DNA of 64,000 bases from NCBI GenBank assembly GCA_963705285.1, contig OY970066.1:2666001-2730000 (forward strand). The letters are read 5' to 3'. This document shows, in pieces, positions 44,234 to 52,793 of the stretch. Origin of the DNA: JACMLD01 sp963705285 (GTDB taxonomy: Bacteria > Bacteroidota > Bacteroidia > Chitinophagales > Chitinophagaceae). Position 1 is the stretch's first letter, and every line of letters begins with the position of its first letter. The translations under genes were made by a program, and so were the position numbers. The notes beneath the pieces were generated by a model. The model was not told where the DNA came from. It saw only the letters and a program-made list of their open reading frames with translations, and did not search any database.

Positions 44234-45859
44234 CTAATTACTCTTCGCACCAACCAGTTCTTCTTTACCCAGTTCCTGTATGCCCTTTAACACGGTAAGA
44301 TCATTGGCATTCAGTACTTCGTAAAAGCCATTGCTGCGCCATTGCTGCCGCGCAATAAGGGCTATCAATCGCTGCTGCGCAAATTCACGGTCGCGGCTAG
44401 TAAGTGCATTTACATTCACGCTGTCTTTTTCGGCAAAACTGGCAAACTGGTTCCAGAGGGTAGGCGATGTTTTATACTGGTTATAGAGCTCGGCGGCATT
44501 GGGCACAGCTTTTAATTCTGCCTGGTGCTGCACAAAGTACCGGTAAGCAAAATTGTTGAGCGTATTGTTGGCATAGAGGCGGGCAAAATTTCTTGAGACA
44601 TACGCTGTATCCACGGCCACAAATACATCAGGCATTATACCGCCACCGCTATACACGCTGCGGCCAGATTTGGTTTTAAACGCCTGCCCCATCTGCTGTA
44701 CATGGTTGCTGTCTGCGCTGGACATTTCGCCATTGTGGTAGCGTTTGCTGATATCGCTGGCATAATCATCCTCCCCCTTATTGTATGCTTTTTGTATACT
44801 TCTGCCGGAAGGGGTGTAATAGCGGGCTACCGTAAGCCGCAATGCAGAACCATCTGCCAGATCATACTGTTCCTGCACCAGCCCTTTTCCATACGTTCTC
44901 CTGCCCACAATTTCGGCGCGGTCCCAATCCTGCAGCGCACCCACCAGCACTTCGCTGGCCGAGGCACTGCCTTCATTCACCAATACTACCAGCTTGCCGG
45001 TTTCAAACAAGCCATCTCGTTTGCAACGGTATTCCTGGCGCGGACTTTTATTGCCCTGCGTATATACAATCAGCTTGGTACCATCTAAAAATTCATCGGC
45101 CATTTCCACAGCTTCCTGCAAAATGCCGCCGCCATTATCGCGGAGGTCGAGCAGCAGTTTTTTCATGCCCTGCGATTGCAGTTTTTCCAGCGCCTTCATA
45201 AACTCGCGGTAAGTAGATTCAGAAAACTTATTGATGTGTACGTAGCCTTCTTCCTTGCTCATCATGTAGGCGGCGTCTACTGATACAATGGGTATCATAC
45301 CGCGTTGCAGGCTGATGGGCAGTTGTTTGCCATCGCGGAGCAGGGTCAATGTCACCGTACTGGCGCCCGGGCCGCGCAGTAATTTTTTTATACGAGCGGT
45401 AGTGATGCCGTTGCCCGCCACCAGCGAGTCGCCTACTTTGATGATACGGTCGCCTACGCGTAAACCTGCCTTATCGCTGGGGCCGTTTTCCATTACGGAA
45501 ACAATGTTAACGGTATCGCTAAAAATATTGAATTCTACGCCAATGCCCTGAAAGTTTCCCTGCAGATCTTCGTTTACTTCGCCGAGGCTTACGGCCGGTA
45601 TAAAAATAGAATGGGGATCTAATTTGTTGAGTAGTTGTTGTATAGCATCATCGGCCAGGGTATCCGGTGCAACGGCATCCACATATTTCAACTGAATCAA
45701 ATCAAGTACCTGTTGTAAAGCCGTGTTTGGCTGCTTCTTAAACAAGCTGCCTGGCCTGGCGGTGTTTTCGCGTAGGGTATATCCAATAGACATACCTGCA
45801 ATCATTACCACTGCAAATAATAATGGTAACCAGGTATTCAGTTTCTTTTTAGTTGTCAT
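44234..45859 (-). CDS. C-terminal processing protease (S41 family)
   Basis: 541 residues. N-terminal membrane anchor (about 9-28), PDZ domain at about 95-180 (FQGIGVEFNI, DKAGLRVGDRIIKVGD), and S41 catalytic domain with Ser298 in NEGSASASE and Lys325 in RTYGKGLVQ. The Ser-Lys dyad and the substrate strand LLLDLRDNGGGIL are intact. The C-terminal 130 residues are an extra helical region found in Bacteroidota members. It should cleave periplasmic proteins near their C-termini. Confidence 0.95.
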   Translation of the reverse strand: MTTKKKLNTWLPLLFAVVMIAGMSIGYTLRENTARPGSLFKKQPNTALQQVLDLIQLKYVDAVAPDTLADDAIQQLLNKLDPHSIFIPAVSLGEVNEDLQGNFQGIGVEFNIFSDTVNIVSVMENGPSDKAGLRVGDRIIKVGDSLVAGNGITTARIKKLLRGPGASTVTLTLLRDGKQLPISLQRGMIPIVSVDAAYMMSKEEGYVHINKFSESTYREFMKALEKLQSQGMKKLLLDLRDNGGGILQEAVEMADEFLDGTKLIVYTQGNKSPRQEYRCKRDGLFETGKLVVLVNEGSASASEVLVGALQDWDRAEIVGRRTYGKGLVQEQYDLADGSALRLTVARYYTPSGRSIQKAYNKGEDDYASDISKRYHNGEMSSADSNHVQQMGQAFKTKSGRSVYSGGGIMPDVFVAVDTAYVSRNFARLYANNTLNNFAYRYFVQHQAELKAVPNAAELYNQYKTSPTLWNQFASFAEKDSVNVNALTSRDREFAQQRLIALIARQQWRSNGFYEVLNANDLTVLKGIQELGKEELVGAKSN

Positions 45860-45974
45860 AGTTTGAAGCCGTTCAAAGCTGCAAATTTAACCTAAATAGG
45901 CAGAGCGGAGGCTGAATATTTGTTTTATGGTAAATAGGCTGGGAATATTAACTTCGTTCTCACTAAATATTTGT

Positions 45975-46811
45975 ATGTCAATTTTAATAGCAGATAGCGG
46001 GTCAACAAAGTGCGAATGGTGTTTGCTGGGCAGCGGACGAAAAAAGACTGTTTTTACACAGGGTTTGAGTCCATATTTTTTAAACAGCGAACAGATCCAG
46101 GACATTATACGCAAAGAGCTACTGCCAAAAATGAAGCACCAAACGGTTACGTCCGTACATTTTTACGGTACCGGTTGTCTTGATCCGCGCAATGCAAAAA
46201 TGATGAAAGCCACCCTCAGCAGCATCTTTACAGCGGCCAAGGTGGTGGTGCAGCATGATTTGATGGGTATTGCCAAGGCTGTCTGCGGCCATAAAAAGGG
46301 CATTGCCAATATACTGGGCACCGGCAGCAATTCCTGTTATTATAACGGCAAAAAGATTGTAAAAAACAGTCCCGGCCTTGGGTATGTGCTGGGCGATGAG
46401 GGCAGTGGCGCCTACCTGGGCAGAAAAGTAATCCAGTATTACTTATACGGCACGTTTGATGAAGAGCTGCGCTATAAGTTCGATGATAAATACAAAACAA
46501 ATGCGGCCGGCATATTGGAAAATGTGTACAAAAAACCGCTGCCCAACCGGTACCTGGCAGAGTATTGCCTGTTCCTGGCAGAGAACCGCGGTCATTATAT
46601 GATTGAGAACATTATTGAAGACGGATTAAACGATTTTTTCTTTACGCATCTTTGTAAATTCAGTGAGAGCTGGAAGCTGCCCATTCATTTTGTGGGTAGT
46701 GTAGCCCATGGTTTCAGGGATGTTATTACGGACCTTTGCAACAGCTACGAATTTGAACTGGGAAAAATTTTGAAGAACCCTATGGAGGGATTGATTGAAT
46801 ACCACAGATAA
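45975..46811 (+). CDS. BadF/BadG-family (N-acetylglucosamine kinase-like) ATPase
   Basis: 278 residues from ATG 45975 (MSILIADSGSTKCEWCLL); the frame is open 16 codons upstream but the ASKHA phosphate-1 motif DSGSTK fixes the start. Further motifs: VQHDLMGIAKAVCG, GIANILGTGSNSCYY (phosphate-2) and GLGYVLGDEGSGAYLG. The family phosphorylates N-acetylglucosamine or glucosamine. It is followed after 3 bp by murQ, so the operon probably salvages cell-wall amino sugars. Confidence 0.88.
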   Translation: MSILIADSGSTKCEWCLLGSGRKKTVFTQGLSPYFLNSEQIQDIIRKELLPKMKHQTVTSVHFYGTGCLDPRNAKMMKATLSSIFTAAKVVVQHDLMGIAKAVCGHKKGIANILGTGSNSCYYNGKKIVKNSPGLGYVLGDEGSGAYLGRKVIQYYLYGTFDEELRYKFDDKYKTNAAGILENVYKKPLPNRYLAEYCLFLAENRGHYMIENIIEDGLNDFFFTHLCKFSESWKLPIHFVGSVAHGFRDVITDLCNSYEFELGKILKNPMEGLIEYHR

Positions 46812-46814
46812 CAA

Positions 46815-47642
46815 ATGAATATGTCTTTCGAAAAGTTTACCGAGCAGCCAGGCAAGTACCGCAACCTGGATAAAATGACCGTGCAGGAAATTCTGCAGCA
46901 TATCAATGAAGAAGACAAAACCGTGCCTTTTGCCGTTGAAAAAGCCATTCCGCAAATAGAAAAACTGGCTTCCATCATCAGCAATAAAATGTTGGAAGGC
47001 GGCAGGCTGTTTTATATTGGCGCAGGTACCAGCGGCCGCCTGGGCATACTGGATGCCAGTGAAATACCGCCTACCTATGGCATGCCTTACGGACTGGTGA
47101 TTGGCATCATCGCTGGTGGTGAAGAAGCCATTCAGCGCCCGGTAGAAAATGCCGAAGACAGCACCACGCAGGGCTGGATAGACCTTGAAGAGCATATGAT
47201 CAGCGATAAAGATGTAGTAATAGGGATTGCGGCCAGCGGTACCACACCTTATGTAATTGCTGCATTAAAGGAAAGCCGTGAACGCGGTATCGTAACCGGC
47301 TGTATTACCTGCAACCCCGGTAGCCCATTGGGCGACACTGCACAATACCCCATTGAAGTGGTGGTGGGACCGGAATTTGTTACCGGCAGCACCCGCATGA
47401 AAAGCGGTACCGCGCAGAAACTGGTGCTCAATATGATTTCCACCGCGGTAATGATACAAATAGGAAGGGTGGAAGATAATAAGATGGTAAACATGAAACT
47501 CAGCAACGATAAGCTGGTTGACCGCGGCACCAAAATGGTGATGGATATTCTGCGGCTCACCGACTACGATAAAGCAAAGAATCTGCTGCTGAAATACGGA
47601 AGCGTAAAAAAAGCCGTTGAGGCCGATAAAAATATGCATTGA
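46815..47642 (+). CDS. murQ: N-acetylmuramic acid 6-phosphate etherase
   Basis: 275-residue SIS-domain enzyme removing D-lactate from MurNAc-6-phosphate to give GlcNAc-6-phosphate. Family motifs: FYIGAGTSGRLGILDASE (about 71-88), GIIAGGEEAI, VVIGIAASGTTPYVI and TGSTRMKSGTAQKLVLN. Slightly shorter than E. coli MurQ because the C-terminal end is trimmed, as in other Bacteroidota. Start at M1 or M3 (ATG 46821). Co-transcribed with the upstream sugar kinase. Confidence 0.95.
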   Translation: MNMSFEKFTEQPGKYRNLDKMTVQEILQHINEEDKTVPFAVEKAIPQIEKLASIISNKMLEGGRLFYIGAGTSGRLGILDASEIPPTYGMPYGLVIGIIAGGEEAIQRPVENAEDSTTQGWIDLEEHMISDKDVVIGIAASGTTPYVIAALKESRERGIVTGCITCNPGSPLGDTAQYPIEVVVGPEFVTGSTRMKSGTAQKLVLNMISTAVMIQIGRVEDNKMVNMKLSNDKLVDRGTKMVMDILRLTDYDKAKNLLLKYGSVKKAVEADKNMH

Positions 47643-47680
47643 CCTGCCATACAATTTTGCTTCAAAATAAAGTGCAAAAA

Positions 47681-47711
47681 AATCATCCGATTAAACCGGA
47701 TGATTTTTTTT
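47681..47711 (+). terminator. Intrinsic terminator of the kinase-murQ operon
   Basis: AATCATCCG / CGGATGATT stem (9 bp), 7-nt loop, then T-run to 47711. An A-run precedes it, so it could also act on the other strand. Confidence 0.85.
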
Positions 47712-47769
47712 ATTATGAAGTAAATAAAGGAAATTTAGTGTACCATTTTTACCATCTAAAACTAACTTT

Positions 47770-49017
47770 ATGAGGTACAAAATTTTACTCTTTACCTTTT
47801 CATTTTTTACACTGCTTTCATTGCATGCACAAAACACTACTAAGGTGTTTGCCATTACAGGAGATAACAACAATGCCAATAACCCATTTCTTTGGACCAA
47901 CATTAGTGAGGTAGATGCAAAAAGCGGAAAGGTGCTTCGGCCGCTGTACACGCATTTGCGCACTGCTTTTGATTTTTATGACGGCAACACAAAAGCAAAG
48001 CGCTTTGGCTCTTCGTGGCAAAACAACCAAAAATCCCCCGCGCCGCAAATGCCCGCATCTTATATTGTTGCAGCTGCGGCGTATGATGTGCGGCATCACC
48101 GTATGTTTATTACACCCATGCAACAGCCGGAACTGCGCTGGATAAACCTGGATGATAAGGGTGATGCACTGAAAATTTACACCGTTCCCATTCCACTTTC
48201 GGCAGCGCTTGTTGCCAGTGAAGGCGCACAAATCACCCGCATGGTAATTGCAGCAGACGGCTATGGATATGCTTTAACCAACGATGCCAACCACCTGATA
48301 CGTTTTTCAACCGGGCGTAAAGTGGTGGCCGAAGACCTGGGTGCATTGCAGGATGCAGCAGATAATGGCGCGGTATCCGTACATGTAAAGAACACCAGTT
48401 TTGGCGGAGATATGATAGCCGATGCGGCAGGCGGATTGTATTTAATTTCTGCTTACCATGCAGTGTTTAAAATTGATATAACAGCTAAGTCAGCTTTGTA
48501 TATTGGAAAAATAAAAAATTTGCCCGAAGGTTTTACAACCAATGGCGCAGCGGTTGATGAAGAAGGTAAACTGGTGGTAAGTACAGCCGGCCCAACCGGC
48601 GGCTATTTTTCGGTAGACATGAATTCATGGGAGGCATCAAAAATATCGGGCGACAATAAGACCGACGGTGTATCTGATCTGGCCAGCAGCAATTTTGCGT
48701 TTCAAAAAAAATCTGCGCTGGTACCGGTCGTGGTGGCAGCTACCATGCAACCGCTTAGCAACATTACGGTATACCCTAACCCCGTAACACAGTCGGTAGT
48801 GCGCCTAAATTTTGCCAATAAAGAAACAGGCCGTTATATGATACAACTGGTAGACCTCAGCGGAAGACTGGCCATGCAAACACCTTTTACACTGGCAAGC
48901 CGCAACCAGGTAACAGAAATGAAGATGCCTGCAAAATTTGCAAAGGGTGTTTATATGGTTAAAGTAGTGAATGCCGCCGGACAAAATATTTACACCAACA
49001 GGATACTGGTGAACTGA
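47770..49017 (+). CDS. Secreted T9SS cargo protein with beta-propeller-like body
   Basis: 415 residues. Signal peptide (about 1-20, ending LHAQ). The body (about 25-310) has repeated short strands such as YDVRHHRMFI, GDMIADAAGGLYLIS and GAAVDEEGKLVVST that look like a propeller. A type A C-terminal sorting domain follows from about 335 (NITVYPNPVTQSVVRLNF, YMIQLVDLSGRL, AKGVYMVKVVNAAG, TNRILVN). The tail directs secretion by the type IX system. No catalytic motif seen. Confidence 0.88.
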   Translation: MRYKILLFTFSFFTLLSLHAQNTTKVFAITGDNNNANNPFLWTNISEVDAKSGKVLRPLYTHLRTAFDFYDGNTKAKRFGSSWQNNQKSPAPQMPASYIVAAAAYDVRHHRMFITPMQQPELRWINLDDKGDALKIYTVPIPLSAALVASEGAQITRMVIAADGYGYALTNDANHLIRFSTGRKVVAEDLGALQDAADNGAVSVHVKNTSFGGDMIADAAGGLYLISAYHAVFKIDITAKSALYIGKIKNLPEGFTTNGAAVDEEGKLVVSTAGPTGGYFSVDMNSWEASKISGDNKTDGVSDLASSNFAFQKKSALVPVVVAATMQPLSNITVYPNPVTQSVVRLNFANKETGRYMIQLVDLSGRLAMQTPFTLASRNQVTEMKMPAKFAKGVYMVKVVNAAGQNIYTNRILVN

Positions 49018-49150
49018 ACAAGACCCAATATCATTTGTTTAATTTAATCTGCGGCAGGTGATGTGGGCAGCAACTAACACGGTGTTCTAAACATCAATGA
49101 TTTCATAAAAAAACTTGTGTAGGAAAAAAATATTTGGACTTGGCATTACG

Positions 49151-49177
49151 AAGGCTGTATATTGCTACAGCCTTTTT
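49151..49177 (+). terminator. Intrinsic terminator after the T9SS cargo gene
   Basis: AAGGCTGTA / TACAGCCTT stem (9 bp), 6-nt loop TATTGC, then TTTTT. Confidence 0.85.
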
Positions 49178-49254
49178 ATATGCAGTAACAAGTATAATAT
49201 GGCATGGCATGTGCAATAGAACCGGCACATTATTCAAAAAAAGATTGGTGGACT

Positions 49255-49818
49255 ATGCAGGATATTGAACCATTTTATAACTGGCGGCACATTTATATCA
49301 GTGAGGAAGATGAACGATCCCCTTTCTACGGCCGTGTGTACTCAGAGTTTGAGTTTTCGCAGACCGTGTATAACTATTACATACATCCGCAATGGGATGA
49401 TTTTGGATCGCGCACACTGTACATGAAAGTGATCATGGCAGATTATGAAGAAAATTACATGATCATTGAACTGATTGGTGAATGGAATGATGCCATTGAA
49501 AATGATATCATGGAACTAAAACGTGAAGTGACCGATGTGTTTTTTGCGCAGGGGATTACTAAATTTATTTTGATTGCAGAAAACGTATTAAACTTTCACA
49601 GCGATACAAAAGATTATTATGAAGAATGGTTTGAAGAAGTAACAGATGAAAATGGATGGGTAGTTATTCTCAATATGCCCGAACAAACACAGCATGATTT
49701 TAAAAAGGCCCGCCTCAACCGCTACCTCGAACTGATGGAAATTCAAAATTGGCGCATCTACAAACCCTTTCATTTATTTAAAAAGATCGATGGCGAGATC
49801 ATGAACAGGCTGAGTTAA
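49255..49818 (+). CDS. Conserved hypothetical protein, possibly SpoIIAA/STAS-like
   Basis: 187 residues from ATG 49255 (MQDIEPFYNWRHIYISEEDERS). A start at ATG 49204 would add 17 residues (MACAIEPAHYSKKDWWT), but I favour the later start because the sequence from IEPFYNW on looks like a family N-terminus and more promoter room remains after the terminator. The central part (YMIIELIGEWNDAIENDI, ITKFILIAENVLNFH) has a strand-helix pattern like a STAS-type domain, tentative. Acidic, no membrane segment. Unknown role. Confidence 0.75.
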   Translation: MQDIEPFYNWRHIYISEEDERSPFYGRVYSEFEFSQTVYNYYIHPQWDDFGSRTLYMKVIMADYEENYMIIELIGEWNDAIENDIMELKREVTDVFFAQGITKFILIAENVLNFHSDTKDYYEEWFEEVTDENGWVVILNMPEQTQHDFKKARLNRYLELMEIQNWRIYKPFHLFKKIDGEIMNRLS

Positions 49819-49876
49819 CAATCGTTAGCTTTTCCGCTGCTGGCAAGGGTTTCCGCAAACAATTATATAAAAAGTT

Positions 49877-49906
49877 TTGGCGCTTTGCAATTAGTTCCTA
49901 TTTTTG
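49877..49906 (+). promoter_or_regulatory. Promoter TTG-N19-TATTTTTG of the aromatic cluster leader
   Basis: TTG 49877-49879, 19 bp, TATTTTTG 49899-49906: exact match to the Bacteroidota consensus at both elements and in spacing, the same spacing as at 20538-20567. Expected transcription start is near 49912, just ahead of the leader peptide ATG at 49914. Confidence 0.75.
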
Positions 49907-49913
49907 AAAGGTA

Positions 49914-49988
49914 ATGGCAATCAACAAAGCATATTTTGGTTTTTATTTTTACTTCTCTTTTAGTGAGAAGCGGGGATGCTTTTGTTGA
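49914..49988 (+). CDS. Phe/Tyr-rich attenuator leader peptide
   Basis: 24-codon frame, ATG 49914 to TGA 49986-49988, too short for standard gene calling. Residues 7-16 are YFGFYFYFSF, eight aromatics in ten (five Phe, three Tyr); a further Phe lies at 23. This is the hallmark of a pheL-type leader peptide, where a ribosome stalls when charged Phe- or Tyr-tRNA is scarce. The codons cover RNA segment 1 and the stop lies inside segment 2 of the attenuator. It precedes pheA by 240 bp and the cluster also makes Tyr, which explains the mixed Phe/Tyr composition. The mRNA leader before ATG would be only a few nt. Confidence 0.8.
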   Translation: MAINKAYFGFYFYFSFSEKRGCFC

Positions 49989-50052
49989 TACACTAACCAC
50001 GAAATTGTAAATCAACATAAAAGAGTCCCCCGATAATCGGGGGATTTTTTTT
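49920..50052 (+). promoter_or_regulatory. Transcription attenuator of the phe/tyr/aro cluster
   Basis: Three segments compete. Segment 1, ATCAACAAAGCAT (49920-49932), pairs with segment 2, ATGCTTTTGTTGAT (49976-49989), over 13 bp with one bulge. Segment 2 extended (GGGGA 49972-49976 plus CTTTTGTTGAT 49979-49989) also pairs with segment 3 (ATCAACATAAAAG 50011-50023 plus TCCCC 50026-50030). Segment 3 contains the 5' arm of the terminator. A ribosome stalled on the Phe/Tyr codons covers segment 1, letting 2:3 form and block termination; a ribosome at the stop codon covers segment 2, letting the terminator form. A small hairpin CTTCTC/GAGAAG (49952-49970) sits within. Mechanism is inference from sequence. 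Confidence 0.75.
50026..50052 (+). terminator. Attenuator terminator
   Basis: TCCCCCGA / TCGGGGGA stem (8 bp) with a 3-nt loop, followed by eight T residues, 177 bp before pheA. The gap 50053-50228 shows a short direct repeat (CTTCGTACAACGG twice, 50117-50142) and no gene. Confidence 0.9.
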
Positions 50053-50228
50053 TATTGCTTGTGGCAGCGGGTAGGAGACTTGGAAGAACATAACGTGTAC
50101 GAGGTCTGGAGACTTCGTACAACGGGAAAACTTCGTACAACGGCATAATGGGGTAGGGCGGTTGTTATCATTTGCAAAGTAAAAGAACCAATAGCGAATA
50201 GCTTGACGCTTACAGCTTATAAATAAAT

Positions 50229-51059
50229 ATGGCAACAAGAGTTTCAATACAAGGGTACGAAGGCAGTTTTCATCAGGTGGCGGCCCAGCAATTTTTTGGT
50301 AAAGATGTTACTGTGTTGCCCTGTGCAACATTCAGGGATGTGGTAAAGATTGCCGGCAATAAAAAGGAAAGCGATGGCGGCGTAATGGCTATTGAAAACT
50401 CTATTGCAGGCAGTATTTTACCCAACTATAACCTGTTAAAGAAAAGCAACCTGCAAATAGCCGGTGAAATATACCTGCAGATAAAACAAAACCTGTTGGT
50501 TAACCCGGGTGTAAAACTGGAAGATATTCGTGAGGTGCATTCTCACCCCATTGCCATTCAGCAGTGCTTTGGTTTTCTGGATAAGTATGACTGGAAACTG
50601 ATAGAAACAGAAGATACCGCGTTGAGCGCAAAACATGTGCACCAGCATCGCAGTAAACATATAGCTGCTATTGCCAGTAAGCTGGCCGCTAAATTGTTCA
50701 ACCTGCAGGTGATTGCGCCCAATATTCACACCATGAAGAATAACTACACCCGGTTTTTAATATTGCAGCGCGATGATGTATTGCAGCTTCCCGATGGGGC
50801 CAATAAAGCCTCCGTGAATTTCAATACGGATCACTCACGCGGCAGCCTGGCCAAAGTGCTAACACAAATTGCTGACGGAGGTATCAACCTCAGCAAATTG
50901 CAAAGTTTTCCTATTCCGGGTAGCGACTGGCAATATAGTTTTCATGCAGATATGGAATTTGATTCTATGGAACAATTCAACACAGTAATGGATGCCATCA
51001 AACCATTAACGGAAGAAATTAAGGTGTATGGCGTGTATAAGAAAGGGAAAACAGTCTAG
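50229..51059 (+). CDS. pheA: Prephenate dehydratase
   Basis: 276 residues. Dehydratase domain at about 1-185 (IQGYEGSFHQVAA, GVMAIENSIAGSILPNYNLL, HSHPIAIQQC) with the catalytic Thr in NNYTRFLIL. A C-terminal ACT domain (about 195-270; SRGSLAKVLTQIADGGINLS) should bind phenylalanine for feedback inhibition. It converts prephenate to phenylpyruvate. No chorismate mutase domain is attached; that activity lies in the DAHP synthase fusion downstream. First structural gene after the attenuator. Confidence 0.96.
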   Translation: MATRVSIQGYEGSFHQVAAQQFFGKDVTVLPCATFRDVVKIAGNKKESDGGVMAIENSIAGSILPNYNLLKKSNLQIAGEIYLQIKQNLLVNPGVKLEDIREVHSHPIAIQQCFGFLDKYDWKLIETEDTALSAKHVHQHRSKHIAAIASKLAAKLFNLQVIAPNIHTMKNNYTRFLILQRDDVLQLPDGANKASVNFNTDHSRGSLAKVLTQIADGGINLSKLQSFPIPGSDWQYSFHADMEFDSMEQFNTVMDAIKPLTEEIKVYGVYKKGKTV

Positions 51060-51254
51060 TTTATAGTTTATAGTTCGCTTGTTCAGAGTTCAAAGTTCGG
51101 AAGTTCAGTGTTCGGAGTTTCAAAGTTTAAGTAATTGGGAATGAAGGTAAGAAGTGAATGTTCCTAAAAGCGTCACAATTGACGCCTCACGATTGACGAT
51201 TACGGCTCACGCCTCGCGTCTACATACTAATATCTAAATACTAAGTACTATACA
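51060..51254. repeat. Composite intergenic repeats before the aminotransferase
   Basis: Contains GTTCGGAA/GTTCAAAG seeds like the 33.5-kb array (51085-51127), CACGATTGACGATTACGGCTC-like phrases, and ACTAAGTACTA like 30050-30060. No terminator hairpin with T-run is seen, so read-through from pheA is possible. Confidence 0.65.
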
Positions 51255-52418
51255 ATGGTTACAGCAAAACGGTTAGAAGGTATTGGCGAGTATTATTTTT
51301 CGCAGAAGCTGCGCGAAATTGATGGCCTTAATAAAGCAGGAAAAAATATTATCAGCCTGGGCATTGGCAGTCCGGATATGCCGCCGCACCCGGATGTGAT
51401 TAAAGTGTTGCAGGAAGAAAGCGCCAAGCCTACCACTCATGCTTACCAGAGCTATAAAGGCTCGCCGGTATTGCGTACTGCTATCAGCAACTGGTATGCA
51501 ACGTGGTACCAGGTAACCCTTAACCCGGAAACGGAAATACTGCCGCTGATAGGAAGCAAGGAAGGTATCATGCATATATGTATGACCTACCTCAATGAAG
51601 GAGATGAAGTGTTGGTGCCCAATCCCGGGTACCCTACTTACAGCAGCGCCGTAAAACTGGCAGGCGGCACCGTAAGGCCTTACCACTTAACCGCAGCAAA
51701 TCATTGGCTGCCCGATTTTGCCGTGCTGGATGCATCAGACCTTAGCAAAGTGAAACTGATGTTTGTCAATTACCCGCATATGCCTACCGGCCAGCTGCCT
51801 GCACAGAATTTTTTTGTGCAACTGGTGCAATGGGCCAAAAGGAATAATATTTTACTGGTGCATGATAACCCGTACAGTTTTATTTTGAATGATCATCCAA
51901 TGAGCCTGTTAGCTGTTGAAGGCGCAAAAGATACGGTGATAGAGTTGAACTCGTTAAGCAAATCGCAGAATATGGCCGGCTGGCGCGTGGGCATGTTGTG
52001 TGCTGCCAAAGAAAGAATTGACGAGGTACTTCGTTTTAAAAGCAATATGGATAGTGGTATGTTTCTGCCCGTGCAACTGGCTGCAGCAAAAGCACTGGGC
52101 CTGGGCCAGGACTGGTACAACGCCATCAACAAAGTATATAAACAAAGAAGGGAGAAAGTTTTTGCGCTGCTGGAATTGTTGCAATGCAGTTTTTCAAAAG
52201 ACCAGGTAGGCATGTTTATATGGGCGAAAATACCTGCAGGGTACAAAGACGGGTATGCATTGAGCGACGAAGTGCTATACAATGCCAATGTATTTATTAC
52301 GCCGGGCGGCATATTTGGCAGCGAAGGCAATAATTATGTTAGGGTAAGCCTCTGCTGCAAAGAACAAAATATTGATGAGGCTATAGAAAGGGTGAAACAA
52401 GTGTTCAAAGAGGGCTAA
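51255..52418 (+). CDS. Class I/II PLP aminotransferase, probably aromatic
   Basis: 387 residues of the fold-type I aminotransferase family. PLP Lys K236 in NSLSKSQNMAGWRVG, cofactor region PNPGYPTYSSAVKLAGG, NYPHMPTGQ and HDNPYSF (Asp to PLP N1). The position between pheA and tyrA suggests it transaminates phenylpyruvate and hydroxyphenylpyruvate, the last step to Phe and Tyr. The family also includes aspartate, alanine and diaminopimelate aminotransferases, so specificity is by context. Confidence 0.88.
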   Translation: MVTAKRLEGIGEYYFSQKLREIDGLNKAGKNIISLGIGSPDMPPHPDVIKVLQEESAKPTTHAYQSYKGSPVLRTAISNWYATWYQVTLNPETEILPLIGSKEGIMHICMTYLNEGDEVLVPNPGYPTYSSAVKLAGGTVRPYHLTAANHWLPDFAVLDASDLSKVKLMFVNYPHMPTGQLPAQNFFVQLVQWAKRNNILLVHDNPYSFILNDHPMSLLAVEGAKDTVIELNSLSKSQNMAGWRVGMLCAAKERIDEVLRFKSNMDSGMFLPVQLAAAKALGLGQDWYNAINKVYKQRREKVFALLELLQCSFSKDQVGMFIWAKIPAGYKDGYALSDEVLYNANVFITPGGIFGSEGNNYVRVSLCCKEQNIDEAIERVKQVFKEG

Positions 52419-52460
52419 GAGATCAAAAGAGAAAAGGAGTGAAAGAGGATGATGCAGAAA

Positions 52461-52730
52461 GCTCTTTTTCTCTTTTAATCTCTTAGCAAATAAATGAATC
52501 GCCGAGAGGTTACTTGAGAGAAAACCGCGATAAAAGCTCTTTTTCTCTTTTAATCTCCTAGCAAAGAAATGAATCACCGAGAGGTTACTTGAGAGAAAAC
52601 CGCGATAAAAGCTCTTTTTCTCTTTTAATCTCTTAGCAAATAAATGAATCGCCGAGAGGTTACTTGAGAGAAAACCGCGATAAAAGCTCTTTTTCTCTTT
52701 TAATCTCTTAGCAAATAAATATCAATCGGG
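52461..52730. repeat. 75-bp tandem repeat, about 3.5 copies
   Basis: GCTCTTTTTCTCTTTTAATC begins at 52461, 52536, 52611 and 52686, an exact 75-bp period. The copies are nearly identical (for example CTTAGCAAATAAATG versus CCTAGCAAAGAAATG). Each unit carries CGCCGAGAGGTTACTTGAGA. It fills the 375-bp gap between the aminotransferase and tyrA. Units are contiguous with no spacers. Confidence 0.95.
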
Positions 52731-52793
52731 TTTTAATTAAAAACATGCAGCATTATAAGTTCTTTTCGCTTTTCATCTCTTAGCAACAAGTAT

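Noticed and set aside
49899..50052. 6S-like or other independent small RNA
   Set aside because: The promoter-to-terminator layout first suggested one, but the Phe/Tyr leader frame and the competing pairings explain the structure better as an attenuator.
52461..52730. CRISPR-like regular repeats
   Set aside because: The 75-bp units are contiguous with no variable spacers, and no cas gene is present.
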